Shown here in pieces: positions 36,372 through 45,206 of a stretch of 64,000 bases of DNA. The notes beneath the pieces are model-generated. The model saw only the letters and a list, made by a program, of their open reading frames with translations. It did no database searches and had not been told where the DNA came from. The DNA lies in contig OZ257260.1 in assembly GCA_965279735.1 (NCBI GenBank), positions 248,001 to 312,000 on the forward strand. Direction: 5' to 3'. This DNA is from CAIUGU01 sp965279735. GTDB lineage: Bacteria > Pseudomonadota > Gammaproteobacteria > Steroidobacterales > Steroidobacteraceae. Made by a program: the position numbers and the translations under genes. Positions within the stretch are counted from its first letter, which is position 1, and every line of letters starts with the position of its first letter.

Positions 36372-37031
36372 ATGGCTCTCAAGCTCTACGCGCACCCGTT
36401 TTCGTCGTACTGCCAGAAGGCGCTGACGGCGTTCTACGAGAACGACATTCCGTTCGAGTACTGCCAGCTGTCGCCGGAAAATCCTCAGGCCATGGTGGAG
36501 CTGGAGAGCGTCTGGCCATTCAAGCGCTTTCCGGTGCTGATCGATGGTGGCCGCCCGGTAAGGGAGGCGACGATCATCATCGAGTATCTGGCGCGCTTCC
36601 ATCCCGGACCGGTGCAGTTGATTCCGGACGAGAGGGAAGCTGCCATCGAAGTGCGGTTCATGGATCGCTTCTTCGATATCTATATCCACACGCCTCTGCA
36701 GAAAATCGTGTTCGATACCTTTCGCCCGGAAGGCAGTCACGACAGCCACGGCGTTGCCGAAGCGCATCAGGCGTTCGAAGCAGCTTATCGCTGGCTTGAT
36801 GGCCAGCTACAAGGACGTGAATGGGCGGCGGGCGAAGATTTCAGTCTTGCCGACTGCGCGGCTGCGCCGGCGCTGTTCTATGCTGACTGGGCCCATCCGG
36901 TCAGCGCGGAATTCAGGAACGTGAAAGCTTACCGACAGCGCCTGCTTGCACGACCGTCGTTCGCGCGGGCCGTGGATGAAGGCCGGCCGTATCGTCATTT
37001 TTTCCCGTTGGGCGCGCCGGACAGGGACTGA
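36372..37031 (+). CDS. glutathione S-transferase family protein
   Basis: A 219-residue cytosolic GST. The thioredoxin-like N-terminal domain (LKLYAHPFSSYCQKALTAFYE; FPVLIDGGRPVREATIIIEYLARF, with the Glu-Ala-Thr contact site for glutathione) is followed by the all-helical domain (AGEDFSLADCAAAPALFYADW, the N-capping motif). GAGGAA precedes ATG 36372. It lies 66 bp after the Mo-hydroxylase and may help detoxify its substrates or products. Confidence 0.9.
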   Translation: MALKLYAHPFSSYCQKALTAFYENDIPFEYCQLSPENPQAMVELESVWPFKRFPVLIDGGRPVREATIIIEYLARFHPGPVQLIPDEREAAIEVRFMDRFFDIYIHTPLQKIVFDTFRPEGSHDSHGVAEAHQAFEAAYRWLDGQLQGREWAAGEDFSLADCAAAPALFYADWAHPVSAEFRNVKAYRQRLLARPSFARAVDEGRPYRHFFPLGAPDRD

Positions 37032-37194
37032 AACTGCGAAGCGTTGGCCGGGGCTCTTTGGAATAATTTTCAAAAAAACGACTTTGACCCCGGCTGTCAA
37101 ACGGAGAGGGGGCTTTTTTAGGCTCCCTCGACCCTCGCGCTTGCCGTAGGATTTCTCCTCGCGAAAAGCAGGCTTTGCTTGAGAGGGGGCTGGT

Positions 37195-40173
37195 TTGTCA
37201 TCGACCTTGAACGGGCCAGCCCTGGATTTCCTGACCGGTGGCGGCGAAATGGGTGCGCTGATGCGCGCGCATGACTGGTCCACTTCTTCACTCGGATCTC
37301 CTGCTCGGTGGTCGCAAGCGCTCCGCACGGCGGTACGACTGCTGCTGAACTGCGGCCATCCCATGTACATCTTCTGGGGAGCGGACGGAGCCTGCCTCTA
37401 CAACGATGCTTATCTTCCATCGAGCGGGCCGGAAAGGCATCCGGGCTCGCTAGGGCTGCCTGCACGCGAGGTCTGGAGCGAAATCTGGGAGATCATCGGG
37501 CCGCAGATTGAACAGGTGATGGCAGGCCGCGGCGCGACCTGGCACGAGAACGCGCGTATTCCCTTGACACGCAACGGCAGGCGCGAGGACGTCTACTGGA
37601 CTTACAGCTACAGTCCCATCGATGACGAGACCGCTGCGGGTGGAATCGGCGGGGTGCTCGTCGTCTGCACCGAGACGACCGAGGCGCAGCGCTCCTCTAC
37701 CTTGCTGCAGCGAAGCGAAGCCAGGCTGCGGTTCGTCGATTCGGTCGCGGCCGAAGTCCAGATGTTGCGTGACGCCGATGCGATCCTCGCGCGAACCACC
37801 CAGCGGGTGGGCGAGTACATGGGCGTTGCGATCTGCGCCTACGCCGACATGGATGACGATCAGGATGGCTTCACGATCCGCGGCGACTGGGCCGCGCCTG
37901 GTCTAAGCAGCATCGTAGGGCGCTACCGGTTGGCGGACTTTGGCACGATGGCAGTGGGGAACCTGCAAGCTGGCCAGCCGCTGGTCATGACGGATCGTCT
38001 TCGCGATTTGCCGCCTGACGAAGCCGCGGCTTTCCAGAAGCTCGGCGTAGCAGCCACCGTCTGCATGCCGCTCGTGAAGGATGGCCGGCTGACTGCGCTG
38101 ATGGCTGTCCATGACAGCGTGCCCCGTGAATGGACGGAGGATGAGCTCTCTCTGGTTAGGGAAGTGACAGATCGTTCGTGGGCCCATATCGAGCGCGTGC
38201 GCACGGAGATCGAGCTGCGCGAAAGCGAGCGACGCTATCGCACGTTGTTCGATTCGATCGACGAGGGTTTCTGCATCATCGAATTCTTCGATGGGCCGCA
38301 TGGGCCCTTGAGCGACTACATCCATGTAGAAGCCAACCCGGCATACGCGTTCCACGCCGGAATTCCGAATGTCGTAGGCCAGAAAGTCCGCGAGATGGTG
38401 GGTGAGGAAGCGGACGGCTGGGTAGAGCTGTACGCGGGCGTCCTGCGTACCGGTGAGCCCATCCGTTTCGAGCGCGAGCTACTGGCCACGGGCCGATGGC
38501 TTGAGCTCGCGGCGTTTCGCATCGAACCGGCAAGCCGCCGCCAGGTCGCGGTGATTTTCCAGGATCTGACGGCGAGGAAGCGTGCCGAGATCGCGCTCCG
38601 CACCAGCGAAGCGAACTTTCGTACACTCACCCGCGCGATGCCGAATCAGGCATGGACATCTCCTGCCGATGGACTGCTCGACTGGTTCAACGAGCAGGTT
38701 TATGCCTATTCCGATGCTGCGCCGGGCAGTCTTGACGGTGGGCGGTGGGCGAGCATCGTTCATCCCGACGACTTGCCTCATGCAGCGGCGCGCTGGAGCG
38801 AGGCGCTGGAATCAGGCGAAACCTACGAGACGGAGTTCCGGCTTCGTCGTGCCGATGGAATCTGGCGGTGGCACATTGCACGGGCGGTTCCCATCAAGAC
38901 GGCGACGGGCGAAGTCATTCGCTGGATCGGTACCAATACGGATATCCATGACCAGAAGGAAGCGACCGCAACACTCGAACAACGCGTCGAAGAGCGGACA
39001 AGCCAGCTGATGCAGGTAGAGGAGGCGCTGCGGCAGTCACAGAAAATGGAAGCCGTGGGCCAGCTCACCGGCGGCATCGCACACGACTTCAACAATCTGC
39101 TGGGCGGCATCAGCGGCAGTCTCGAGCTGCTGGAAAAGCGGCTGGCCCAGGGTCGCCTCGAAGGGATGCAGAGATATATCTCTTCGGCTCAGGAGGCATC
39201 CCGACGCGCCGCCTCACTGACACAACGACTGCTCGCCTTCTCGCGCAGGCAGACTCTCGATCCGAAACCCGTCGATGCCAATCGTCTGATCGGTGGCATG
39301 GAAGAACTGGTTCGCCGCACCGTCGGCCCGACCATCGAGGTCGAAGTGGTGGGAGCGGGTGGCTTGTGGGCGACACGGGTCGATCCGTCGCAGCTCGAGA
39401 ACGCGCTTCTGAACCTGTGCATCAATGCTCGTGACGCAATGGCGCCCGATGGAGGCCGGCTCACCATCGAGACTGCCAACAAATGGCTGGACGAACGGGC
39501 AGCGCGTGCACGTGAACTGGCGCCTGGCCAGTACATTTCGATCTGCGTCACCGACACGGGGACGGGCATGACGCCCGAAGTCATCGCCCGTGCGTTCGAT
39601 CCTTTTTTCACGACCAAGCCGATCGGGCAGGGCACAGGCCTCGGCCTCTCGATGATCTACGGCTTCGTCCGTCAGTCGAACGGGCAGGTGCGCATCTATT
39701 CCGAACTCGGCAAGGGCACCACGATGTGTCTTTACCTGCCCCGGTATGCGGGCAAGGCAGAGGATCCGCATGACGTCGTCAGAGAGGAGGTCGTGGAGCG
39801 CGGTGAGGGCGAGACGGTACTGGTCATCGATGACGAGCCCATTCTCAGGATGCTGGTGGGCGATGTGCTCAAGGAGAGCGGCTACCGCGGTCTTGAGGCG
39901 ACGGATGGTCCGAGTGGTCTCAAGATCCTGCAATCCGACGTGCGTATCGACCTCCTGATCACCGACGTGGGATTGCCGGGCGGCATGAACGGTCGCCAGG
40001 TTGCCGATGCCGCGCGGCGAACGCGCCCGGACCTGAAGGTGTTGTTCATCACCGGCTACGCGGAAAACGCGGTCGTCGGCAATGGTCATCTGGAGCGCGG
40101 CATGGAAGTGCTGACGAAGCCATTCGCCGTTGCAACCCTGGGCCACAAGATCCGGGAGCTGCTGGAGCGCTGA
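37195..40173 (+). CDS. hybrid sensor histidine kinase / response regulator
   Basis: A 992-residue cytoplasmic kinase with no membrane segment. Order: PAS-like domain (about 25-165), GAF (about 175-335), PAS (about 345-465), PAS with PAC (about 470-605), a short coiled coil (LEQRVEERTSQLMQVEEALRQSQK), HisKA with phospho-acceptor His630 (GGIAHDFNNLLGG), HATPase (N box LENALLNLCINARDAM, DTGTGM, GTGLGLSM) and a receiver with Asp879/Asp880, phospho-acceptor Asp924 and Lys975. It starts at TTG 37195 with GAGGGGG upstream. No output regulator adjoins it. The signal is unknown. Confidence 0.93.
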   Translation: MSSTLNGPALDFLTGGGEMGALMRAHDWSTSSLGSPARWSQALRTAVRLLLNCGHPMYIFWGADGACLYNDAYLPSSGPERHPGSLGLPAREVWSEIWEIIGPQIEQVMAGRGATWHENARIPLTRNGRREDVYWTYSYSPIDDETAAGGIGGVLVVCTETTEAQRSSTLLQRSEARLRFVDSVAAEVQMLRDADAILARTTQRVGEYMGVAICAYADMDDDQDGFTIRGDWAAPGLSSIVGRYRLADFGTMAVGNLQAGQPLVMTDRLRDLPPDEAAAFQKLGVAATVCMPLVKDGRLTALMAVHDSVPREWTEDELSLVREVTDRSWAHIERVRTEIELRESERRYRTLFDSIDEGFCIIEFFDGPHGPLSDYIHVEANPAYAFHAGIPNVVGQKVREMVGEEADGWVELYAGVLRTGEPIRFERELLATGRWLELAAFRIEPASRRQVAVIFQDLTARKRAEIALRTSEANFRTLTRAMPNQAWTSPADGLLDWFNEQVYAYSDAAPGSLDGGRWASIVHPDDLPHAAARWSEALESGETYETEFRLRRADGIWRWHIARAVPIKTATGEVIRWIGTNTDIHDQKEATATLEQRVEERTSQLMQVEEALRQSQKMEAVGQLTGGIAHDFNNLLGGISGSLELLEKRLAQGRLEGMQRYISSAQEASRRAASLTQRLLAFSRRQTLDPKPVDANRLIGGMEELVRRTVGPTIEVEVVGAGGLWATRVDPSQLENALLNLCINARDAMAPDGGRLTIETANKWLDERAARARELAPGQYISICVTDTGTGMTPEVIARAFDPFFTTKPIGQGTGLGLSMIYGFVRQSNGQVRIYSELGKGTTMCLYLPRYAGKAEDPHDVVREEVVERGEGETVLVIDDEPILRMLVGDVLKESGYRGLEATDGPSGLKILQSDVRIDLLITDVGLPGGMNGRQVADAARRTRPDLKVLFITGYAENAVVGNGHLERGMEVLTKPFAVATLGHKIRELLER

Positions 40174-40259
40174 CAAGCTGGGTATCATGCCGTGAACAGG
40201 CGGACCCCTCCGCAGCAACCGAACTCGTCCGTCAATTTAGCGTGTCAGGGAGTTTTTCA

Positions 40260-41360
40260 GTGAATAGCAAGTTTCCGCAGGTCTTCTTCGGTGCGGTTGC
40301 AGGTGCAACCCTCATGTTTGCTATGCCTGTATTCGCAGGTGGCGAGGCGGGTCGGCTTACACTCCGTGATCTCGGCGAGAAGTTCGTCGGTTACACGACG
40401 CAGCCTGGCGAGAATGGTTCGCTCAATGTCACGAACCCCATGTTTGTCCAGTACATGCTGCCGGCTACGAAGCGGCACCCCTATCCACTAGTGATGATCC
40501 ACGGTGGAGGCGGACAGGGAACCGACTGGCTCCAGACCCCGGATGGACGCGATGGATGGGCTGACTATTTCGTTGCGGACGGATGGGACGTGTACGTCGT
40601 GGATCGGCCTGGCCACGGTCGTTCGCAGAGCAATGCGAGCTGCGGTGATGGCAAGGTGCGAGTGTCCAATAGCGCGATCATTTCCAGGCTCTCGACTTCT
40701 GATGCGAACGTCTGGCCGGGTGGCACCCCGTCACTCACAAACGACGCCGTCGTCGGATGGGCGGCGAGCGGAGCCACCGCACCGTACTGCGGTGATGTGC
40801 TGGCGGCGGAGAAGATTTCCGCATTGCTTGACCAGATCGGCCCGTCAATCCTGTTGGCGCACTCCGCGGGCGGCGGCAGCACGTTCCGCGTCCCCGATCT
40901 GAATCCGAAGAACGTAGTCGGCATCGTGGCTTTCGAAGCCGTCGGCAGCAATCCGGTGGCGCCGGGTTTCAATGGTGCGCCATCGCTGATTTCGACGTGG
41001 AAGACGGAACCCAGGTTGTCGCCGGACTTCGCGGCCAGTGATGTCGGTGGCTGTGCAATGCAGGGCAGTGCACCGGCCAAGCTAGTCAACTATGCGCACG
41101 TGCCGATCATCCTGGTCGCGTCCGACTATGGACTGAAAAACATTCCGAATGCGCTCAAAGGCATCACCGAGCCACGGGAAATCCTCAAGTGCCAGGCGAA
41201 CTCATGGCAACAGGCGGGAGTGGATGCGAGCTATGTCTTCCTGCCCGATCGCGGCCTCAAGGGCGGTGGACATTTCGCCATGGCGCAGCTGGATACTGCG
41301 AAGTACGCGAAAGTATTCATCGATCTCGCGAAAGAGATAGAGAAGAAAGCGAAGAAGTGA
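40260..41360 (+). CDS. exported alpha/beta hydrolase
   Basis: A 366-residue exported hydrolase. Signal peptide (FFGAVAGATLMFAMPVFAGG), oxyanion region MIHGGGGQGTDWLQTPDGRDGW, DVYVVDRPGHGRSQSN, nucleophile elbow LLAHSAGGGS with the catalytic Ser, and a C-terminal GGGHFAMAQ His. GTG 40260 has AGGGAG 7 bp upstream; the GTG at 40242 lacks one. Probably an esterase or lactonase of the periplasm; the substrate is not evident. Confidence 0.82.
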   Translation: MNSKFPQVFFGAVAGATLMFAMPVFAGGEAGRLTLRDLGEKFVGYTTQPGENGSLNVTNPMFVQYMLPATKRHPYPLVMIHGGGGQGTDWLQTPDGRDGWADYFVADGWDVYVVDRPGHGRSQSNASCGDGKVRVSNSAIISRLSTSDANVWPGGTPSLTNDAVVGWAASGATAPYCGDVLAAEKISALLDQIGPSILLAHSAGGGSTFRVPDLNPKNVVGIVAFEAVGSNPVAPGFNGAPSLISTWKTEPRLSPDFAASDVGGCAMQGSAPAKLVNYAHVPIILVASDYGLKNIPNALKGITEPREILKCQANSWQQAGVDASYVFLPDRGLKGGGHFAMAQLDTAKYAKVFIDLAKEIEKKAKK

Positions 41361-41376
41361 GTTTCCCGCCAGTTGC

Positions 41377-42345
41377 TCAACGGTGTTTGCCGGCAGAAGC
41401 TCCCGATGGCTTGTGTCCAAATGCGCGGCGATAAGCCTGCGGACTGGTGCCGAGAACGCTGCCGAACCGCGAGCGGAATGCAGTCGCTGAACCGAAACCG
41501 GAACGGGACGCAACCTGCTCGATTGACAGCCCCGTGGTCTCGAGCAGCTGGCGCGCGCGGCGGACGCGGGCCATCAGGATCCATTGCAATGGAGTCGTTC
41601 CTGTCTGTTCCAGGAAACGCCGGCTCAGGGTTCGCGTGCTCATCGCCGCGCGCTGCGCGATTTCTTCGAGAGTGAGTGCGCGTTGCAGGTGTTTCTGCAG
41701 CCACTCCAGCAGCGGCTGCAGCGTGGCAGTCGAAGCGGGCGGCTCATGGACGATGAACTGGGCCTGGCCGCCTTCGCGTTCGAGTGGCATCACGGCCAGC
41801 CGCGCAGCGTCGGCCGCCGCTGCCGCGCCATAGTCGCGCCGGATCATATGCAGGCAGAGATCGAATCCCGCCGCCGCGCCAGCGGATGTCAGGACCTTGC
41901 CGTTGTCGACGAAGAGCACATCCGGATCGACATCGATCGACGGATAGCGGCTCGCGAGTTCAGGCGCAGCAAGCCAGTGGGTGGTGGCCCGCAGACCATC
42001 CAGCAGCCCTGCGGCGGCGAGGACGAAAGCCCCCGTACAGATTGAAGCGATGCGCGAGCCGCGATTCGCCGCTTCGCGAATGACATTGATGACTTCATCG
42101 GCAATGGGCATCGTGGGGTTGACGACGCCCGGGACGATCACCGTATCAACCCCTTTGACGTGGTCCAGTGTCCACTGGACGCGCAGGTCGAACAACCCTG
42201 CCTTGACATCCCGGGCCTCGCCGCAGACCCGGACCTGGTACGCCTCGTGTATGCCCGGTACACGCACCCGCGAAAAGGTTTCGCAAGGAATGCAGAGATC
42301 TCCCGGGACCACTCCATGAAGAGCAATAACCGCGATCTTGTGCAT
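41377..42345 (-). CDS. GlxA-type AraC-family regulator with DJ-1/PfpI domain
   Basis: A 322-residue regulator of the same build as the one at 29181 but a distinct sequence. The DJ-1-like domain (KIAVIALHGVVPGDLCIPCETF; IASICTGAFVLAAAGLLDGLRATTHW) is followed by the AraC DNA-binding domain (LTLEEIAQRAAMSTRTLSRRFLEQTGTTPLQW; SIEQVASRSGFGSATAFRSRFGSVLGTSPQAYRRAFG). AGGA precedes ATG 42345. It is divergent from the DUF3817 gene and convergent with the hydrolase gene; targets unknown. Confidence 0.9.
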   Translation of the reverse strand: MHKIAVIALHGVVPGDLCIPCETFSRVRVPGIHEAYQVRVCGEARDVKAGLFDLRVQWTLDHVKGVDTVIVPGVVNPTMPIADEVINVIREAANRGSRIASICTGAFVLAAAGLLDGLRATTHWLAAPELASRYPSIDVDPDVLFVDNGKVLTSAGAAAGFDLCLHMIRRDYGAAAAADAARLAVMPLEREGGQAQFIVHEPPASTATLQPLLEWLQKHLQRALTLEEIAQRAAMSTRTLSRRFLEQTGTTPLQWILMARVRRARQLLETTGLSIEQVASRSGFGSATAFRSRFGSVLGTSPQAYRRAFGHKPSGASAGKHR

Positions 42346-42538
42346 GGCGAGATCCTGCCGATATGGTGATTCAAGCCGCAAGGGTCTGGTCGATGCGATT
42401 CTAGGCTCCCGATTCACGGCGAGCACGGGCTTTCCAGGCCCTTGGCTGGAAATGGTCGAAGATTGGCGTTTTAGCCAATACCGGAGAAAGCGCCTGGGCA
42501 GCAGAATGCCTTGCCTCCCTTGAATCAAGGAAACGCGA

Positions 42539-42871
42539 ATGACTGCGGTGATGGATCAGGATCGCAATATCCGGATGTTCGGCCTGCGGGTCATGTCGCT
42601 GGTCGAAGGCATGACACTGCTGGTGCTCGTCGGGATCGCCGTCCCTCTCAAGCACCTGGCGGGGTTCCCTGTGCTGGTCTCAATCGTCGGGCCGGTGCAC
42701 GGATTGGTCTTCCTGTTTTATCTGTGGGTCGCGCTCAATACCATTTCGGGTGAGAGCTGGACGAAGAGCGAGATTGCCAGGGTCGTGCTGGCAGCATTCA
42801 TCCCCGGAGGCGCATTTCTCAATGCAGGATTCATCAAGCGCAAGGAAGAAGCGTTGAGGGCAGCATCGTGA
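42539..42871 (+). CDS. DUF3817 membrane protein
   Basis: A 110-residue protein with about three transmembrane helices. The FGLRVMSLVEGMTLLVLVGIAVPLKH and GPVHGLVFLFYLW stretches are the DUF3817 signature. AAGGAAACGCG precedes the ATG. Its stop overlaps the GTG of the next gene (GTGA). Function unknown. Confidence 0.85.
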   Translation: MTAVMDQDRNIRMFGLRVMSLVEGMTLLVLVGIAVPLKHLAGFPVLVSIVGPVHGLVFLFYLWVALNTISGESWTKSEIARVVLAAFIPGGAFLNAGFIKRKEEALRAAS

Positions 42872-43134
42872 GTGGAGCCGAGGAGCTGGTGCGAATGATC
42901 GCGCAGGTGACGAGCAGCATGGACACACTTGAACAGTTGCTCGACGATGAAGTGGACCGGCGCATCCGCCATCCGGAGGAGTTGACCCTGGTCGTGGCGC
43001 AGTGTCTCGAGGCCCAGTACGCAGTGACAGATCTGTTGCCGCGACTGCGCACCGCGCGACGGATGCTCCGCAGGGTCGGGCACACCATTGTGTCGGAAGG
43101 CGCGTTGTCCGTGCCGCTGGCTGGCGCTGTTTGA
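42868..43134 (+). CDS. small cytoplasmic protein of unknown function
   Basis: An 88-residue mostly helical, acidic protein (MIAQVTSSMDTLEQLLDDEVDRRIRHPEELTLVV). I do not recognise it. It is supported by overlap on both sides: its GTG overlaps the DUF3817 stop and its TGA overlaps the ATG of the CxxCH protein (TGATG), so the three genes are translated together. Confidence 0.6.
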   Translation: MSGAEELVRMIAQVTSSMDTLEQLLDDEVDRRIRHPEELTLVVAQCLEAQYAVTDLLPRLRTARRMLRRVGHTIVSEGALSVPLAGAV

Positions 43135-44507
43135 TGCGTCCGATGATCCCTGTCCTGCTGTTGGCAGGGATTGTCAGCTCTCATGCGTGGTCCGCAGAAA
43201 TCCATCCTGCTACTTGCAGGTCGCCTGCGAAGGTCGTCGCACCCGCTGCACTTTCGCCGGAATTCCAGGCTGCCCGTTACGACGCCGACTATCCGTCGCT
43301 TGCCTATGCCGGTGTTGCTGTCGCCAACGCTGCGGCCCGACTCGATGAGCGGCTGCTCAAGCGCGAAGTGAAGCTTGCGTACCGGGAGGAACGCGGCTAT
43401 CTCGATTCACTCCTGCTGGCCCTCGCGATCGATCCGGCCTCGCAGGTTCTCGTGTATTCGAAGAGCAGCGTACAGAAGAGCTTCATCAGTCCGGCAACGC
43501 CCCGCGCAATCTATTTCAACGACGAAACGTACGTGGCATGGGTGAAGGGATCGGACTTCATCGAAATTGCCGCGATGGATTGCGAGAGGGGTCCGGTGTT
43601 CTACGTGTTCGACAATCGCCGCAATGCCGATATTCCTTTCCGGCGTGAAACGGTGCGGTGCCTGAGTTGCCACGATTCATCGGCGATGCTGGGCGGCGGC
43701 GTGCCGACCTTTCTGGTGAGCTCCATCCCGGTCGACTCCGCTGGAATCATTTTCCGCAGCGCTTATCCGCTGGTGGTGACGGATGCCACTCCGCTTGAAC
43801 AGCGCTGGGCAGGCTGGTACGTGACCGGAGCGCAGGGCAGCCAGACCCACCTTGGCAATCTCGTTGTCGGTACGGCGGAGCAATTCCGGCAATCAGATCT
43901 CCACAAGAGCGGTAATCGCGAGACTGTCGCGGGATTATTCGACAATCAGCCCTACCTGACCGACAAGAGTGACATTGCTGCCTTGCTGGTACTTGAACAC
44001 CAGGTGTCGGTGCAGAACCTCCTCGCCCGTGCGGGCTTCAAGTCGCGTGCGTTCCTCGCTGGCGATTCCGGCGATTTATCTGTCGAGAGGTCGTGGGATG
44101 AACTGTCGCCAAAGCTCCAAGGCTTGTTTCGCAGGCTCCTCGAACCTGTGGTGAGGGGCCTCCTGTTTGCAGATGCTGCCGCATTCCATGACCAGATCCG
44201 CAGCACCTCGGGCTTCGATGCGTGGTTACAGTCGCAAGGACCTCGCGACTCCGCGGGCCGTTCACTTCGCGAGCTCGACCTAAATGCGCGGCTCTTCAGG
44301 TATCCGCTCAGCTACCTCGTGTATTCCGAAGCGTTCGACGGGTTGCCCGTGAGCGCACGGGAATACATCTATTCGAGACTGATCCAGATACTGACGGGCA
44401 CGAGCGACGGCCCGGAAACGATTCCGCTTTCCATAGCCGACCGACAGGCGGTGTTCGAGATTCTCAAAGCCACCAAACCCGATTTCGCTGCCATGGCCGG
44501 CGGTTAG
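43134..44507 (+). CDS. exported protein with one CxxCH haem-type motif
   Basis: A 457-residue protein with a signal peptide (MIPVLLLAGIVSSHAWS). One CLSCH motif at about residue 180 would bind haem covalently in the periplasm; the surrounding sequence (YVFDNRRNADIPFRRETVRCLSCHDSS) resembles multi-domain cytochrome c-like hypothetical proteins. A second half without cofactors follows. I do not recognise the family. It overlaps the preceding gene by 1 nt and ends convergently, 4 nt into the TetR gene. Confidence 0.7.
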   Translation: MRPMIPVLLLAGIVSSHAWSAEIHPATCRSPAKVVAPAALSPEFQAARYDADYPSLAYAGVAVANAAARLDERLLKREVKLAYREERGYLDSLLLALAIDPASQVLVYSKSSVQKSFISPATPRAIYFNDETYVAWVKGSDFIEIAAMDCERGPVFYVFDNRRNADIPFRRETVRCLSCHDSSAMLGGGVPTFLVSSIPVDSAGIIFRSAYPLVVTDATPLEQRWAGWYVTGAQGSQTHLGNLVVGTAEQFRQSDLHKSGNRETVAGLFDNQPYLTDKSDIAALLVLEHQVSVQNLLARAGFKSRAFLAGDSGDLSVERSWDELSPKLQGLFRRLLEPVVRGLLFADAAAFHDQIRSTSGFDAWLQSQGPRDSAGRSLRELDLNARLFRYPLSYLVYSEAFDGLPVSAREYIYSRLIQILTGTSDGPETIPLSIADRQAVFEILKATKPDFAAMAGG

Positions 44508-45088
44508 CGGCGCGGGCCGCGTGAGTCGGTGATGGATGCAGAGACGGCCTGCAGGATTGCCTCCGACAGTTCGGGATCTTCGACCGTTCGTGAGAGCAGC
44601 AGCGCTCCCACCATGCTCGAATAGGCAACGAGCGCTTTCTTCTCCTTTGCAGCCTTGCTTCGGCTTGGCAGCAGATTCCCGATTATTGCCAACTGTTTGC
44701 GGATGCCTTGCGTGACTGAATGCCGCACCGGCGTGCCGAGGCGCGAGATATCCGGGCCAGCCGCGGCGATCAGGCAACCCGCGCCCGGATGATCACGATG
44801 CTTCGTCGACAGATAGGAAGAGACCACCGTACCCAAAGGATCCGTGGGTTTGCGCTCCAGCATCCTGTGCCAGCTCTCGGCTGATTTCTCGAGAGCGCAC
44901 GCAGCCGCCTCGGTCATCAGTGCTTCCTTGGAATCGAAGTGCCCGTAGAAGCCGCCATGTGTGAGACCGGCGCTTTTCATCAGGTCGGCCACGCCGATGC
45001 CGTCGAAGCCTTTTTCGCGAAACAGCTTCGACGCCATGTCGATGATGCGGGTGCGGGTTTCCGCTGCCTGTTCGCGTGTCACTCTCAT
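44504..45088 (-). CDS. TetR/AcrR-family transcriptional regulator
   Basis: A 194-residue repressor: the N-terminal helix-turn-helix (RTRIIDMASKLFREKGFDGIGVADLMKSAGLTHGGFYGHFDSKEALM) is followed by a ligand-binding helical domain. ATG 45088 is chosen since the 23 residues upstream lie inside the promoter region. It is divergent from the thiolase gene and the gap carries twin operator-like repeats, so it very likely represses both genes. Confidence 0.9.
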   Translation of the reverse strand: MRVTREQAAETRTRIIDMASKLFREKGFDGIGVADLMKSAGLTHGGFYGHFDSKEALMTEAAACALEKSAESWHRMLERKPTDPLGTVVSSYLSTKHRDHPGAGCLIAAAGPDISRLGTPVRHSVTQGIRKQLAIIGNLLPSRSKAAKEKKALVAYSSMVGALLLSRTVEDPELSEAILQAVSASITDSRGPRR

Positions 45089-45122
45089 AACCGGAAGCTC
45101 CCGACTCAATCCCATCTGGTGC

Positions 45123-45179
45123 TTGACACTATAGATGATGGTCATCATATTAATCAAATATGATGATCGTCATATTAAT
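45123..45179. promoter_or_regulatory. divergent promoters with twin TetR-type operators
   Basis: A 20-bp direct repeat, ATGATGNNCRTCATATTAAT, occurs at 45135-45154 and 45160-45179 (25-bp period). Each copy starts with a near-perfect palindrome (ATGATG-NN-CATCAT, the second with one mismatch). Plus-strand -35 TTGACA (45123-45128) fits a -10 at 45146-45151; minus-strand TTGATT (45157-45152) and TATAGT (45133-45128) are 18 bp apart. Repressor bound here would cover both promoters. Confidence 0.8.
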
Positions 45180-45206
45180 TTCCGCCAAGGCAGCAGGAGA
45201 ACAACG

